Source: Haloimpatiens sp. FM7315
GTDB taxonomy: Bacteria; Bacillota; Clostridia; Clostridiales; Clostridiaceae
DNA: 33,112 nt
NCBI GenBank assembly: GCA_041861885.1
Contig: JBGVUE010000005.1
Coordinates: 1-33,112 of the forward strand
Direction: 5' to 3'
Position numbers and translations under genes: made by a program. This document shows positions 1 to 8,356 of the stretch, in pieces (the stretch's first letter is position 1; every line of letters begins with the position of its first letter). The notes under the pieces are model-generated. The model had not been told where the DNA came from, searched no databases, and was given only the letters and a program-made list of their open reading frames with translations.

Positions 1-20
1 CTAAGTTTTTAATTTACTTT

Positions 21-36
21 GTCGCCCATCAGCGAC
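21..36. repeat. Short GC-rich hairpin near the window edge
   Basis: GTCGC and GCGAC form a perfect 5-bp stem around a 6-base loop, in otherwise AT-rich non-coding sequence. Nothing in positions 1-175 looks coding. The hairpin is GC-rich for this DNA and resembles dispersed intergenic repeats of clostridia, but its family cannot be named from one copy. Confidence 0.3.
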
Positions 37-175
37 GTGTTTTATAGTACCATTTATAAGTTTACTGTACTTTTTAATTTAAAGCTATTTAAAGAAATTA
101 TTTTATAAATACTCTTTTATGCTTATATTTTTTACATATCTTATATATTGACACGCTAGGAAAAGTTTTATATTA

Positions 176-222
176 AATAATCCTAATGATAAAGTCACGC
201 CTTAACATTAGGATTATTTTTT
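176..222 (+). terminator. Intrinsic terminator of a gene left of the window
   Basis: A perfect 13-bp stem (AATAATCCTAATG at 176-188 with its complement at 206-218) encloses a 17-base loop and runs into a T-rich tract. The gene it serves lies off the left edge. It may also stop leftward transcription from the GntR-ABC operon, though the T-run is weaker in that direction. Confidence 0.75.
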
Positions 223-242
223 CTATTATTATATACAATAGT

Positions 243-559
243 TTAATTAAATAAGCTATTAGAATTACCTTTTTTAATCTTTTCACTCAAAATTTTTTTA
301 CTAATTTTAATAAATTGTCTTTTGTGATTTTTGCAAAAACCTTTTTTTAAAAACCTACCATAGTTAACTCTGTGTTCAATCTTAATATGATTTTTTCTAT
401 TATAAAAAGATTTAACTCTGTAAACATTAAATTTACTTACAATTACAACTAATATTAAAATCAAGTAAATAATTAAACTTGCCTTTTTCTTAGTTAATTT
501 TCTTCACAATTTTTATATACCTCCAATGTTATAAATTCATACTTAATTAGTTTTTTCAT
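243..559 (-). CDS. Small basic membrane protein, last gene of GntR-ABC operon (one frame break)
   Basis: An ATG at 559 sits about 9 bases behind GGGGTG and opens MKKLIKYEF, but that frame stops after 21 codons at 494. Adding one A to the AAAA run near 496-500 joins it to an open frame that ends at 243, giving about 105 residues. The predicted protein has one hydrophobic segment at about residues 28-42 (SLIIYLILILVVIVS), followed by a strongly Lys/Arg-rich tail. It starts 39 bases after the permease stop, so it is probably the last gene of that operon. The opening resembles the N-terminus of the upstream permease (MLIKYDL), so a decayed permease fragment is the alternative. No family is recognised. 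The single-base repair matches the pattern of other breaks in this window. Confidence 0.4.
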
Positions 560-598
560 TTTAATAATCACCCCATTTTATCCAATCCCTAGCTAATA

Positions 599-1390
599 CT
601 ACTTTATATCTAATCTATTTTCTACCAAATATGAATTTGTCACAAAAAGTACTACAGAAAGCACTACTGAATATATAAATCCTGCTATATTTATCATAGT
701 CTCCTTACCTGTTACTAAAAATAACTCCATACCATCTGAGGCTGGAATTCTAACACTAACTCCTGAAACTGAATTTATTACCATTTCCTTTGGAAAAACC
801 ACACAAATTTTCACATTAACGTAAGTTAAACCTACCATTAATCCAATAAATATTAACCCTCCTAAGAATTTTCCTAATTTTACATTTAAATTGGCCATTT
901 TTGGCAAAATCATCGCAAAATATGCAAGACAAATAAAAATAAAACTATCAATAAACATATACACTAAAGTTATTATTATTTGCATTACTATATTTTGGTT
1001 AATTTTAAGGAGACTAAAGTTTATTTCTCCAGTTCCTCCTAAAAGCATTAGAATAAAAATAACACTTAAGGCTGCAGTTATAAAAAGCCATATAAAAGTT
1101 GATATAACTTTTGATCCAATGATTTGTTTCCCATTTACTGGCAACGTAAAAGTCAAATAGGCTCTATCATCATAGAGTTCTCTTTGAAAATCATTTAAAC
1201 AAATTAATAATGCAGCAAAGTTAAATACCACATTTAAAGTAACAAGTAAACCTGCAAATATTGAATTCATGCCATTAGATCCGGCATTAACTTTTAAAAG
1301 TAGGGCTATATTTAAAATAGCCATTATCATAAGCATTATAAAAAACTTCTTAAAGTTTCCTTTTAAATCATATTTTATTAACATTCCCAT
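599..1390 (-). CDS. ABC-2 type transporter permease of the GntR-ABC operon
   Basis: This is a 263-residue polytopic membrane protein, with hydrophobic segments near residues 15-35, 43-65, 95-118, 135-160, 170-192 and 230-252. It is the membrane partner of the ATPase encoded 27 bases upstream, and an AGGAGG site precedes ATG 1390. A GntR (YtrA-like) regulator, an ATPase and a hydrophobic permease in this order is the usual layout of YtrA-controlled exporters, which in Bacillus respond to cell-wall antibiotics. The substrate cannot be read from the sequence. The permease itself has no sequence motif beyond its topology, so the assignment rests on neighbours and hydropathy. Confidence 0.8.
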   Translation of the reverse strand: MGMLIKYDLKGNFKKFFIMLMIMAILNIALLLKVNAGSNGMNSIFAGLLVTLNVVFNFAALLICLNDFQRELYDDRAYLTFTLPVNGKQIIGSKVISTFIWLFITAALSVIFILMLLGGTGEINFSLLKINQNIVMQIIITLVYMFIDSFIFICLAYFAMILPKMANLNVKLGKFLGGLIFIGLMVGLTYVNVKICVVFPKEMVINSVSGVSVRIPASDGMELFLVTGKETMINIAGFIYSVVLSVVLFVTNSYLVENRLDIK

Positions 1391-1417
1391 ATAATATACC
1401 TCCTAATAAATTCCGTT

Positions 1418-2115
1418 TTATTCAGCAAAAACTTCTCTATAAAGTTCATCAATAGATTTTTCATTTTTTACTCTAAGTTCCTCTGCATTACCTTTTAAAA
1501 TTATTTCTCCCTCTTTTATAAAGGCTACATCATCAAAAACTCTTTCGATGTCTTTAACTAAATGAGTTGTTATAAGCATAGAGCTATTCTCGGTATAATT
1601 ATTTATAATGGCATCAAGGATTTTTTCTCTAGCCACAGGATCAACTCCACCTAAAGGCTCATCTAAAACGTAAAGCTTAGCTTTTCTTGATAAAACTAAA
1701 GCTAAAGTTAATTTCTCATACATACCTTTTGAAAGTTCTTTTACATTTAGGTTTCTATCTAATTTCATGAATTTTAGAAGTTCATCTGCTTTTTTTCGTC
1801 AAAATCCTCATAAAAATCTTTAAATAATTTTATTGCATCATCTATACTCATCCACTTATACAAATACTCTTTATCTGGAAGATAAGAAACAATACCTTTT
1901 GTATAAGCAGAAGGCTTATGACCACAGATGCTTATTTCTCCAGAAGATTGTCTTAATATCCCTGCAACTATTTTAATAAGACTTGTTTTTCCACTGCCAT
2001 TTGGTCCTAAAAGGCCTACTATTTTTCCTTCTTCTATATTAAAGTTCACATCCCTTAAAGCCACTTTTGTAAAATATCTTTTATTTAAATTCTTAGAACT
2101 TAGTATATATTCCAT
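1418..2115 (-). CDS. ABC transporter ATP-binding protein (single frame break)
   Basis: Nucleotide-binding subunit that powers the adjacent permease. The first part has a Walker A motif, GLLGPNGSGKTSLIK (residues 34-48); the second has a signature-like LSKGMYEKL, Walker B LYVLDEPLGGVDP and the switch histidine in ITTHL. The two parts lie in different frames. Adding one base to the 7-T run at 1790-1796 (A7 in the coding strand) joins them as DEKKADELLKFMKLD, for about 232 residues, normal for the family. The break falls in A_AAA_AAG, a known -1 slippery heptamer, but the window shows the same undercalling at many other runs. AAGGAGG precedes the ATG, which directly follows the gntR stop. Confidence 0.88.
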
Positions 2116-2487
2116 TTACTTTTCCTCCTTATTAATATTTTCAAAAACTATATCTTTAATCTCATCAGATTTAAAACCTAATTCCTTCATTTCCTTAAAA
2201 AAGTAATCAAGTATATTACTAGCCATTTCTTTTCTTAAAATTTTTATTTTATCTTTATCATCAGTTACAAAAGAACCCATGCCCCTTTGAGTAAATGTAA
2301 GTCCCTCCCTTTCCAGCTCTTGATAGGCTCTTTGGATAGTGTTTGGATTCACTTTAACTTTAAGTGCTAATTCTCTTACTGATGGCAATTTTTCTCCCTC
2401 CTTTAATTCTGAAGAAACTATTTGTTTTTTTATAATATTAGCTACCTGAACATATATTGGAAGTTTCTCATCAAAATTTACGATCAT
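2116..2487 (-). CDS. GntR-family (YtrA subfamily) transcriptional regulator
   Basis: DNA-binding repressor of about 123 residues. The N-terminal winged helix-turn-helix carries the GntR pattern, with LPIYVQVANIIKKQI then KLPSVRELALKVKVNPNTIQ and RAYQELEREG. The C-terminal part is only about 45 residues, with no room for a FadR or UTRA ligand domain, which is typical of YtrA regulators linked to ABC operons. I chose ATG 2487 because AAGGAGG lies 5 bases upstream; ATG 2490 is only 2 bases from it, and an upstream extension to 2523 lacks a ribosome site. It is the first gene of the operon and probably regulates itself through the palindrome at 2595-2640. Confidence 0.88.
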   Translation of the reverse strand: MIVNFDEKLPIYVQVANIIKKQIVSSELKEGEKLPSVRELALKVKVNPNTIQRAYQELEREGLTFTQRGMGSFVTDDKDKIKILRKEMASNILDYFFKEMKELGFKSDEIKDIVFENINKEEK

Positions 2488-2594
2488 CATTACCTCCTTA
2501 TTTGTAATAAGCTCAACCTTCACATATAAAAATGCTATTAAATATCTTATTGCTGCAAAATTTGAGTTTTAATATTTTAAGCTTAAGTAATTGT

Positions 2595-2640
2595 AGCATT
2601 GTATTGGTGTACTATATATATAGTACACCAATACAATGCT
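2595..2640. promoter_or_regulatory. 46-bp perfect palindrome, probable GntR operator
   Basis: Positions 2595-2617 are the exact reverse complement of 2618-2640, with no loop. The centre is GTGTACTATATATATAGTAC. It lies about 108 bp upstream of gntR and 143 bp upstream of greA, in the divergent intergenic region. YtrA-type GntR proteins bind inverted repeats upstream of their own operons, so an operator is the natural reading. There is no T-run on either side, which argues against a terminator. Confidence 0.6.
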
Positions 2641-2712
2641 TTTGTAAATATGTTTTTAGAAATATATTTTTATAAAATATAAAAAATCAGCTTTAATTTT
2701 TTTAATATATTA

Positions 2713-2718
2713 TATAAT
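2713..2718 (+). promoter_or_regulatory. Probable -10 box of greA
   Basis: A consensus TATAAT lies 65 bp before the greA start. The matching -35 region (about 2690-2695, GCTTTA) is poor, so only the -10 call is supported. Confidence 0.35.
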
Positions 2719-2782
2719 ATTAGCGTAGTATATTTAGAATCTGAGATTAATTAAGTATATTTAATATGGAGGCGCAATTTTA

Positions 2783-3246
2783 ATGAACAACACATTAACA
2801 GAATCCAATATGAAAAAATTACAGGAAGAATTAGAATATAGAATGACAGTAAAAAGAGCACAGATAGCAAAAGAAAAACTAGAAGCCGCTGCTCATGGAG
2901 ATAGATCAGAAAATGCAGAATATAAGGAAGCTTGTGCAAATTATAGAGAAAATGACAATAGAATTCAGTATCTTATGAATATGATTTCCACTGCCACAGT
3001 AATAGAGGACAAAAGCAGTGACAAATTAGCTTTAGAAATTAACTCAAAGGCAAAGATCAGATTTGTAGAAGATGACTTTGAAACTGTTATAACCCTTGTA
3101 ACCACTATGGATTTAGATCCTGAAAATATGAAAATTAGTGTAGAATCAGATTTAGGAAAAGCCCTATACAAAAAAAGCAGGGAGATATCGTTGAAGTAAA
3201 TGCTCCTGGAGAGAACTACTCAGTAGAAATACTAGAAATACTTTAA
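2783..3246 (+). CDS. greA: Transcription elongation factor GreA (single frame break near C-terminus)
   Basis: GreA rescues backtracked RNA polymerase by stimulating cleavage of the extruded RNA 3' end. The N-terminal coiled coil carries the family signature AHGDRSENAEYKEA at about residues 38-51, including the acidic tip residues; the C-terminal FKBP-like domain has DLGKALY. In the raw frame the protein ends early at 3199. Adding one A to the 7-A run at 3170-3176 restores the expected tail (KKKQGDIVEVNAPGE, then YSVEILEIL) and a stop at 3246, for 154 residues, close to the usual 158. TGGAGG lies 10 bases before the ATG. The gene is monocistronic and converges on the sensor kinase gene. Confidence 0.93.
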
Positions 3247-3254
3247 TTAATATT

Positions 3255-3303
3255 AAAAGGTTGAGACCTTAGTATATTTTTTATACTAAGACCTCAGCCT
3301 TTT
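3255..3303. terminator. Bidirectional terminator between greA and the kinase operon
   Basis: A stem of about 22 bp (AAAAGGTTGAGACCTTAGTATA paired with 3282-3303, two or three mismatches) has T-tracts on both sides. It lies 9 bases after the restored greA stop and 3 bases from the restored kinase stop, so it serves both convergent units. Confidence 0.85.
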
Positions 3304-3305
3304 AT

Positions 3306-4731
3306 TTACAAAATGATTTCTATTTCCGTACCTTTTTTAGCATACTTCTAAGCTCCACTTCTCCTCCATGAGCCTCTACAATCTCTTTTGCAATGGCCAT
3401 GCCAAGTCCAGATCCCTTATGACTTTCCCCGGTATTTGTACCTCTATAGTACCTTTCAAATATATATTTAATTTCTTCTGGTTTTACTCCCTTTCCATTG
3501 TCTTTTACAAAGATATGAACCTTCTGACTTTTTACTATTTTCACCTCTATTTTTACATCCTTTGAATTGTGAATTATAGCATTGTACAAAAGGTTATGAA
3601 TTACCCTTTTTATCAAAACTTCATCTACTTCTTTTAAGATTACATTTTCCCTCGATATAAAGTTAATATCACTATCTTTATATTTATAGTCATTTAGTAT
3701 GTCAATAACTACATCTTTAGTAAGTTTTACTAAATTTACCTCTTTAATGTTTAACATAGAAGTATTGTTTTTAAGTTTTTGCACTAAATTCAAATCATCC
3801 ACTAGCTGTTTTATGTATTGGGATTTTTTATCTATAATATTTGCGTAGGATTTAATCTCCTCCTCAGAAAACTCATATTCAGGACTTCCAAGTATTTCAG
3901 CATACCCCTTAATGGATGCAAGAGGAGTCTTTATATCATGAGAAATATTAGCTATCCACTCCTGCCTCATATTTTCAAGTTTTTTTCTCTCTTTTTCATT
4001 TTCCTTAAGAGTATAGTTTAAATCATTTAAATTGTAAAAAACCTCTTTATATATGCCGTTTGGCTTATATACTTTACTATAATCTCCCTGACTCATTTTG
4101 TTAACTCCAGAGATTATATTACCCATGGGTTTTGTAAGTCCCCTACTAAACAAATACCCAAAAATAGAGCTATTATTGAATCTATTAAAATAACAAATGT
4201 ACTTATGTTTTTAAACAAAAACTTCATTTTATCTATATTGTAAACAAATATTTGTTTTTCAACCTCTTTCATGGGAAAACCTATAATGTAACTGTATTTT
4301 ACATTGTTTATATTTTTTTCTCCAAGAAAAATAGTTTCTGCAGTCCCAACGCCCCCTTCATATTTGTAAGCATTTACAATTTGAAAAGGAGTGTACTTTA
4401 ATGGAACTTTACTGGGTCTTTTATAACTATACACCTCTTTACCTTGTTCATCTAAAATTTGAAACCATATTCCTTTACTATCCAAAAGTTTCTTACCTTT
4501 TTCATCCATACCTATTTTATCATCAAAAATACCTATGCATTTTTCAAAATTTCTTGTAAAATCTTCTGCATCAAGTTCTGATAATAGATTATTGCTGGAT
4601 TTATTGTAATTACTTTTCATGGTTATTCCAATTATAGCTACTATATTTATGAAAACTACTATAATCACCACTGAAATTATTGTAGATATAAATCTAAAGG
4701 TCAATTTCCATTTCATTTTATTCATCCTCAA
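3306..4731 (-). CDS. Membrane sensor histidine kinase (two frame breaks)
   Basis: Sensor of a two-component system. Residues 11-33 are a first membrane segment, followed by an extracytoplasmic sensor of about 135 residues, a second membrane segment near 180-200 and a HAMP-like linker (LTKPMGNIISGVNKMSQGDY). The HisKA box is WIANISHDIKTPLASIKGY, with the phospho-accepting His; the ATPase domain has N-box LLYNAIIHN, DNGKGV and GSGLGMAIAKEI. Two single-base losses split it: at the 5-A run 4160-4164, and at the 6-T run 3333-3338 near the end, where repair gives LKKGTEIEIIL and a stop at 3306. The whole is about 475 residues. It overlaps the response regulator gene by 14 bases, so the two are translationally coupled. 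It probably senses the substrate or stress handled by the ABC transporter of this operon. Confidence 0.9.
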
Positions 4732-5425
4732 CTACTAATTTATATCCAAGCCCCTTAACGTTAACAATATACTTAGGCTTTGATGGATTATCCTCAATTT
4801 TTTCTCTAAGCCTTCTTATGTGTACCATTATAGTATTATCAAAACCAATATAATCTTCTCCCCATATGTCATCGCAAATTCTTTCCTTACTTATGATTTG
4901 ATTTGGATATTTTAGCATATACAAAAACATTTTTAGTTCCTTAGGTTTAAGGTCCAGTAGTTTACCGTTCTTTTTTATTTCCATTCTGCTTTCGTCAACT
5001 TCAAAGGGGCCAAAGCACAATTTTTTCTCTTTGGTTAATTTCATACTGCTTCTTTTTAAATGAGCTTTAACCCTATAGGCTACTTCCTTTGGGCTGAAAG
5101 GTTTTGTAACATAATCATCCCCTCCAAGGGCAAATCCAAGTATCCTATCCACCTCTTCAGTTTTAGCAGATAAAAACAAAATTGGTATAGAAGAGGTTTC
5201 CCTAATTTTTTTACAAATCTCATACCCCTCTTTATCAGGGAGCATTATGTCTAAAATTACCAAATCAGGATTCATAGACTTAAACAAAGAAAGACCTTCA
5301 CTGCCTGTTTGGGCAGTCAATATCTTCCTAAATCCCTCTTTTTTTAAAACAGTCTCTAATAAATTTAATAAATCTTCCTCATCGTCTATAATTAGTATAA
5401 TTTTTTCCTTTACAATAACCTCCAC
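4718..5425 (-). CDS. OmpR-family response regulator
   Basis: The 235-residue protein is an intact two-domain regulator. The receiver has the acidic pair in LIIDDEEDLLN, the phospho-accepting Asp in DLVILDIMLPD, the conserved Thr/Ser region LFLSAKTEE and Lys in YVTKPFSP. The C-terminal winged helix (about 130-233) is of OmpR/PhoB type, with LDLKPKELKMFLYML and MVHIRRLREKIEDNP. The start appears to be GTG 5425, with AGGTGA upstream; ATG alternatives are absent. It lies 21 bases after the TlpA-like gene and overlaps the kinase. Its likely target is the 11-bp repeat array at 9433-9469, upstream of the operon. Confidence 0.93.
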   Translation of the reverse strand: MEVIVKEKIILIIDDEEDLLNLLETVLKKEGFRKILTAQTGSEGLSLFKSMNPDLVILDIMLPDKEGYEICKKIRETSSIPILFLSAKTEEVDRILGFALGGDDYVTKPFSPKEVAYRVKAHLKRSSMKLTKEKKLCFGPFEVDESRMEIKKNGKLLDLKPKELKMFLYMLKYPNQIISKERICDDIWGEDYIGFDNTIMVHIRRLREKIEDNPSKPKYIVNVKGLGYKLVVEDE

Positions 5426-5446
5426 ACTATCACCTACTTAAAACCA

Positions 5447-6554
5447 TTATTTATAACTATTTTTTTCTGCAATAAGATCCAAAATAGCTTTCTTATAATC
5501 CTCTTTACTTCGGCTTCCTACTATTGTTTTTCCAACGACTTTACCTTCATCATCTACAAATACTGTAGTTGGAACCCCTGTCACAGTCTTTAAGATACCT
5601 TTTTGAAGTTTTTCATCTGGGATTATATTTTTATACTTAACCCTTTTTTCTCTACAATCTCCTTTGCAAGATCTTCATTTTCTGCATTTGGAGTATCAGC
5701 AATAATGCCAAGAATATTTACATTTTCCTTCTTAAGATCCTTGTAAAGCTCTTGAAGCTCTGGCATCTCTTTTACACAAGGTCCACAAAAGGTTGCCCAT
5801 ATATTTACCATAGTAAGTTTATAATCTTTAAATACACCACTCTCTATGTCCTCTCCATTTAAGGTCTTAGTTTTAAACTCTATTTTAGAACTATATGATA
5901 CTTCCTCTTTTTTGCTAATGGGATCAAAAGTTTTATACTTTTCTTTAAGCTGGAAATTCCCTCTAAGACTTCCTTAAACTCTTGCTTTTCAGAATCTGTA
6001 AGTCCGCTTTCATCAGCTTTTTCATTATACAATACATAGCATTCCAAATTTCCTTTTTCTGAAATTTTCTCCTTATGACTATATTTTTTAAATTTTCTTT
6101 CTCTTGAAGATAACTGCTCTTTTGTTGCATCTTTTTCCTTACTTTTGTCGAAAACTATTATTGTAAAGAATTCTTTTGCTTTGCTTTGATATTTTTCAAT
6201 AATTTTAGTTTGATCTTCTTTGGTATTATCATTTTTTGCTTCTTTTTCCAATTCTTTTGTAAATTGAACAGGTGAAAACTCGTAAGGAATTTCGATTAAA
6301 ATATAAGACTCTTTGTATTTTCCAGTTGACACTGCAGCAACTCTCGCATTATTCTTCTCTTTCCAAGCCTTTGGTTCATAATAAGAAATTCCATATTCAC
6401 TAAACTCTCTTTTTGTATCAATTAAATCTTGTGATATTATTTGATCTTGTTTACTTTCACTAGTAGTATCAGATTTTTGTGGTTTACTACATCCAAATAC
6501 AGATATAGAAATTATAGTTGCTATGATTATAGCTAAATATTTCTCTTTCATCAT
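5447..6554 (-). CDS. Lipoprotein with TlpA/ResA-like thioredoxin domain (two frame breaks)
   Basis: Probable extracytoplasmic thiol-disulfide reductase anchored as a lipoprotein. The N-terminus (MMKEKYLAIIIATIISISVF then GC) is a lipoprotein signal with the lipid-accepting Cys at about residue 22. About 180 residues of unrecognised domain follow, then a thioredoxin fold with VNIWATFCGPCVKEMPEL (CxxC in CGPC) and the cis-proline loop GVPTTVFVDDEGK. Three open segments in different frames join if one base is added near 5944-5957 and one in the short runs at 5639-5649, giving about 369 residues ending at 5447. AAGGAGG precedes the ATG. It lies between the ABC permease and the response regulator in one operon, suggesting a role in redox folding of the sensor or of an exported substrate. 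Confidence 0.8.
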
Positions 6555-6657
6555 AGTTTCCTCCTTATAATTTCAATTTTAATTAATACCTTTTTATACC
6601 AAAACAATATTTTACCTAATTTTCACCTTATATATACCCTTAAATTTATCAATAAAT

Positions 6658-7428
6658 TTATTGTCTTTTGAATGCTCCTAAAGTTAATTTTGGAACTACT
6701 ACCATGACACCTAAGAAAAGCACTATTAAAAATCCTATACTCATCATTGGTACCTTATATCTTACAAGCTGGCAGCTCATCATCCCCCAAAGTGGTGTAA
6801 GCCCTAAATATTCTAAAAATGCATTATTGTGTAAAAACTCACTTATAAAATAAGGCACTCCCATAGTTAACCCCCCAAATACAAAAGGTATAACTGCAGA
6901 TTTACTTATTGAAGATAATAATAACCCTATTTGTGAAAACACAAATGAACCTAATATAATAGTTACTACCATAATTAAAATCATTTGAATTACAGTTAGA
7001 TTTGAGCCGCTATTGCCAAAATACCATAAATTTTTAATAGGTAAATCTAAGGATTTAAATTTATACTTATTTAAACCAGATAGTACAACTGCTAAAAATA
7101 TTGACAAATTTATAATAGATGAACCAATACCTGCTGCTATAGATTTAGCTAATACAATTTTGCCTTTTCCATTTCTTGTGGTTTTGATTAATTGTACCAT
7201 ATTGGAGCTATATTCTAAAGTATAAGAAGATGCAATCCCCATGAACATTAAAATTCCCATTAAAGGTACAATTTCATAGGATTTATGAAAAATACTAGCA
7301 TAGGTTTCAAGTATGTTGAAATGTCTAAGTATTTTTAAACATAGGAAAATTGTAAGCGCCCATAAAATAAACAATCTCTTTTTAAAAAACATCTTTTTAA
7401 ATTCTAAACCTATAAGTGTACCCATCAT
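6658..7428 (-). CDS. ABC-2 type permease, second membrane subunit
   Basis: A 256-residue membrane protein with about six hydrophobic segments. The first is near residues 19-38, and the last ends in VVVPKLTLGAF. It starts at ATG 7428, overlapping the stop of the ATPase gene by one base (TAATG), with GGAGGTATA upstream, so it is translationally coupled. Together with the ATPase and the 339-residue permease it should form a heteromeric ABC-2 exporter of the kind used for antimicrobial peptides or self-immunity. The pairing comes from gene order; the protein carries no substrate motif. Confidence 0.8.
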   Translation of the reverse strand: MMGTLIGLEFKKMFFKKRLFILWALTIFLCLKILRHFNILETYASIFHKSYEIVPLMGILMFMGIASSYTLEYSSNMVQLIKTTRNGKGKIVLAKSIAAGIGSSIINLSIFLAVVLSGLNKYKFKSLDLPIKNLWYFGNSGSNLTVIQMILIMVVTIILGSFVFSQIGLLLSSISKSAVIPFVFGGLTMGVPYFISEFLHNNAFLEYLGLTPLWGMMSCQLVRYKVPMMSIGFLIVLFLGVMVVVPKLTLGAFKRQ

Positions 7429-8315
7429 TATACCTCCTTAGTATTTTCCAAATCAAAATAGAACATGTATACATCTTCAAATCTAGGCTCTACAGATTGA
7501 ACATTTTCATATAGTGGCATTTTATCCCCTATTACTCTAAGCTCTATATCTATAGCACCACGCTGAATATTTACAACTTTGTACTTATTCTGAATATCAA
7601 TTGCCTCATTTTCATTTCTAGTTTTTATAATATAAACATTCCCTTTCATGGCTTCTAAAATTTCCTCATGGCTCCCCTTCATAAGCATTTCACCATCTTT
7701 TATCATTACAGTTTCCCTGGCAATGGACTCAATATCTGAAATTATATGTGTTGAAAGTATTACAATCTTATCTCTAGATATTTTAGATATTAGATTTCTA
7801 AATCTTGTTCTCTCCTGTGGATCAAGACCTGTTGTTGGTTCATCTAACACTAAGATTTTAGGATCATTTAAAAGAGCCTGAGCTATTCCAACCCTTCTTT
7901 TCATACCTCCAGAAAATTTACCAATTGCCTTATTTTTAACCTGATATAATCCAACAATATCTAAAAGTTCTTTTATTTTTTCTTTAGCCTCTCTTCCATC
8001 CAATCCTTTTAAAGCAGCTACGTATTTTAGAAAATCTTGTGCTGAAAAGTTTTTATACACTCCAAATTCCTGTGGAAGATATCCTATAACATCCCTATAC
8101 TCATCACCTAACTCCATTATATTTTTTCCATTATATATAATTTTTCCACTTGTTGGCTCAGTTAAAGTTGTGATTTGCTTCATAAATGTAGTTTTACCAG
8201 AACCATTAGGTCCTAAAAGTCCATAAACACCATTTTCAAAAGTAATTGTTATATTATTATTAGCCTTCTTTTTACCATAAGCTTTTGTTAAATTTTTTAT
8301 TTCAAGTTTGTTCAT
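7428..8315 (-). CDS. ABC transporter ATP-binding protein (BcrA/CcmA type)
   Basis: The nucleotide-binding subunit, about 295 residues and intact. Walker A is GLLGPNGSGKTTFMKQ, the Q-loop lies in IGYLPQEFGVY, the ABC signature is GKFSGGMKRRVGIAQAL, Walker B is ILVLDEPTTGLDP and the switch His is in STHIISDIE. About 80 C-terminal residues follow the ATPase core, as in drug and peptide exporters of the BcrA type. AAGGAGG lies 7 bases before ATG 8315; a GTG three bases further upstream is less well spaced. It serves the two flanking permeases in the operon. Confidence 0.92.
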   Translation of the reverse strand: MNKLEIKNLTKAYGKKKANNNITITFENGVYGLLGPNGSGKTTFMKQITTLTEPTSGKIIYNGKNIMELGDEYRDVIGYLPQEFGVYKNFSAQDFLKYVAALKGLDGREAKEKIKELLDIVGLYQVKNKAIGKFSGGMKRRVGIAQALLNDPKILVLDEPTTGLDPQERTRFRNLISKISRDKIVILSTHIISDIESIARETVMIKDGEMLMKGSHEEILEAMKGNVYIIKTRNENEAIDIQNKYKVVNIQRGAIDIELRVIGDKMPLYENVQSVEPRFEDVYMFYFDLENTKEV

Positions 8316-8356
8316 CACAATTCCTCCTTAAATTTTTATAATTATTTACCAGAATC

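Noticed and set aside
2595..2640. Terminator for gntR or an upstream gene
   Set aside because: The palindrome has no loop and no T-run on either strand, and no gene ends nearby; an operator fits better.
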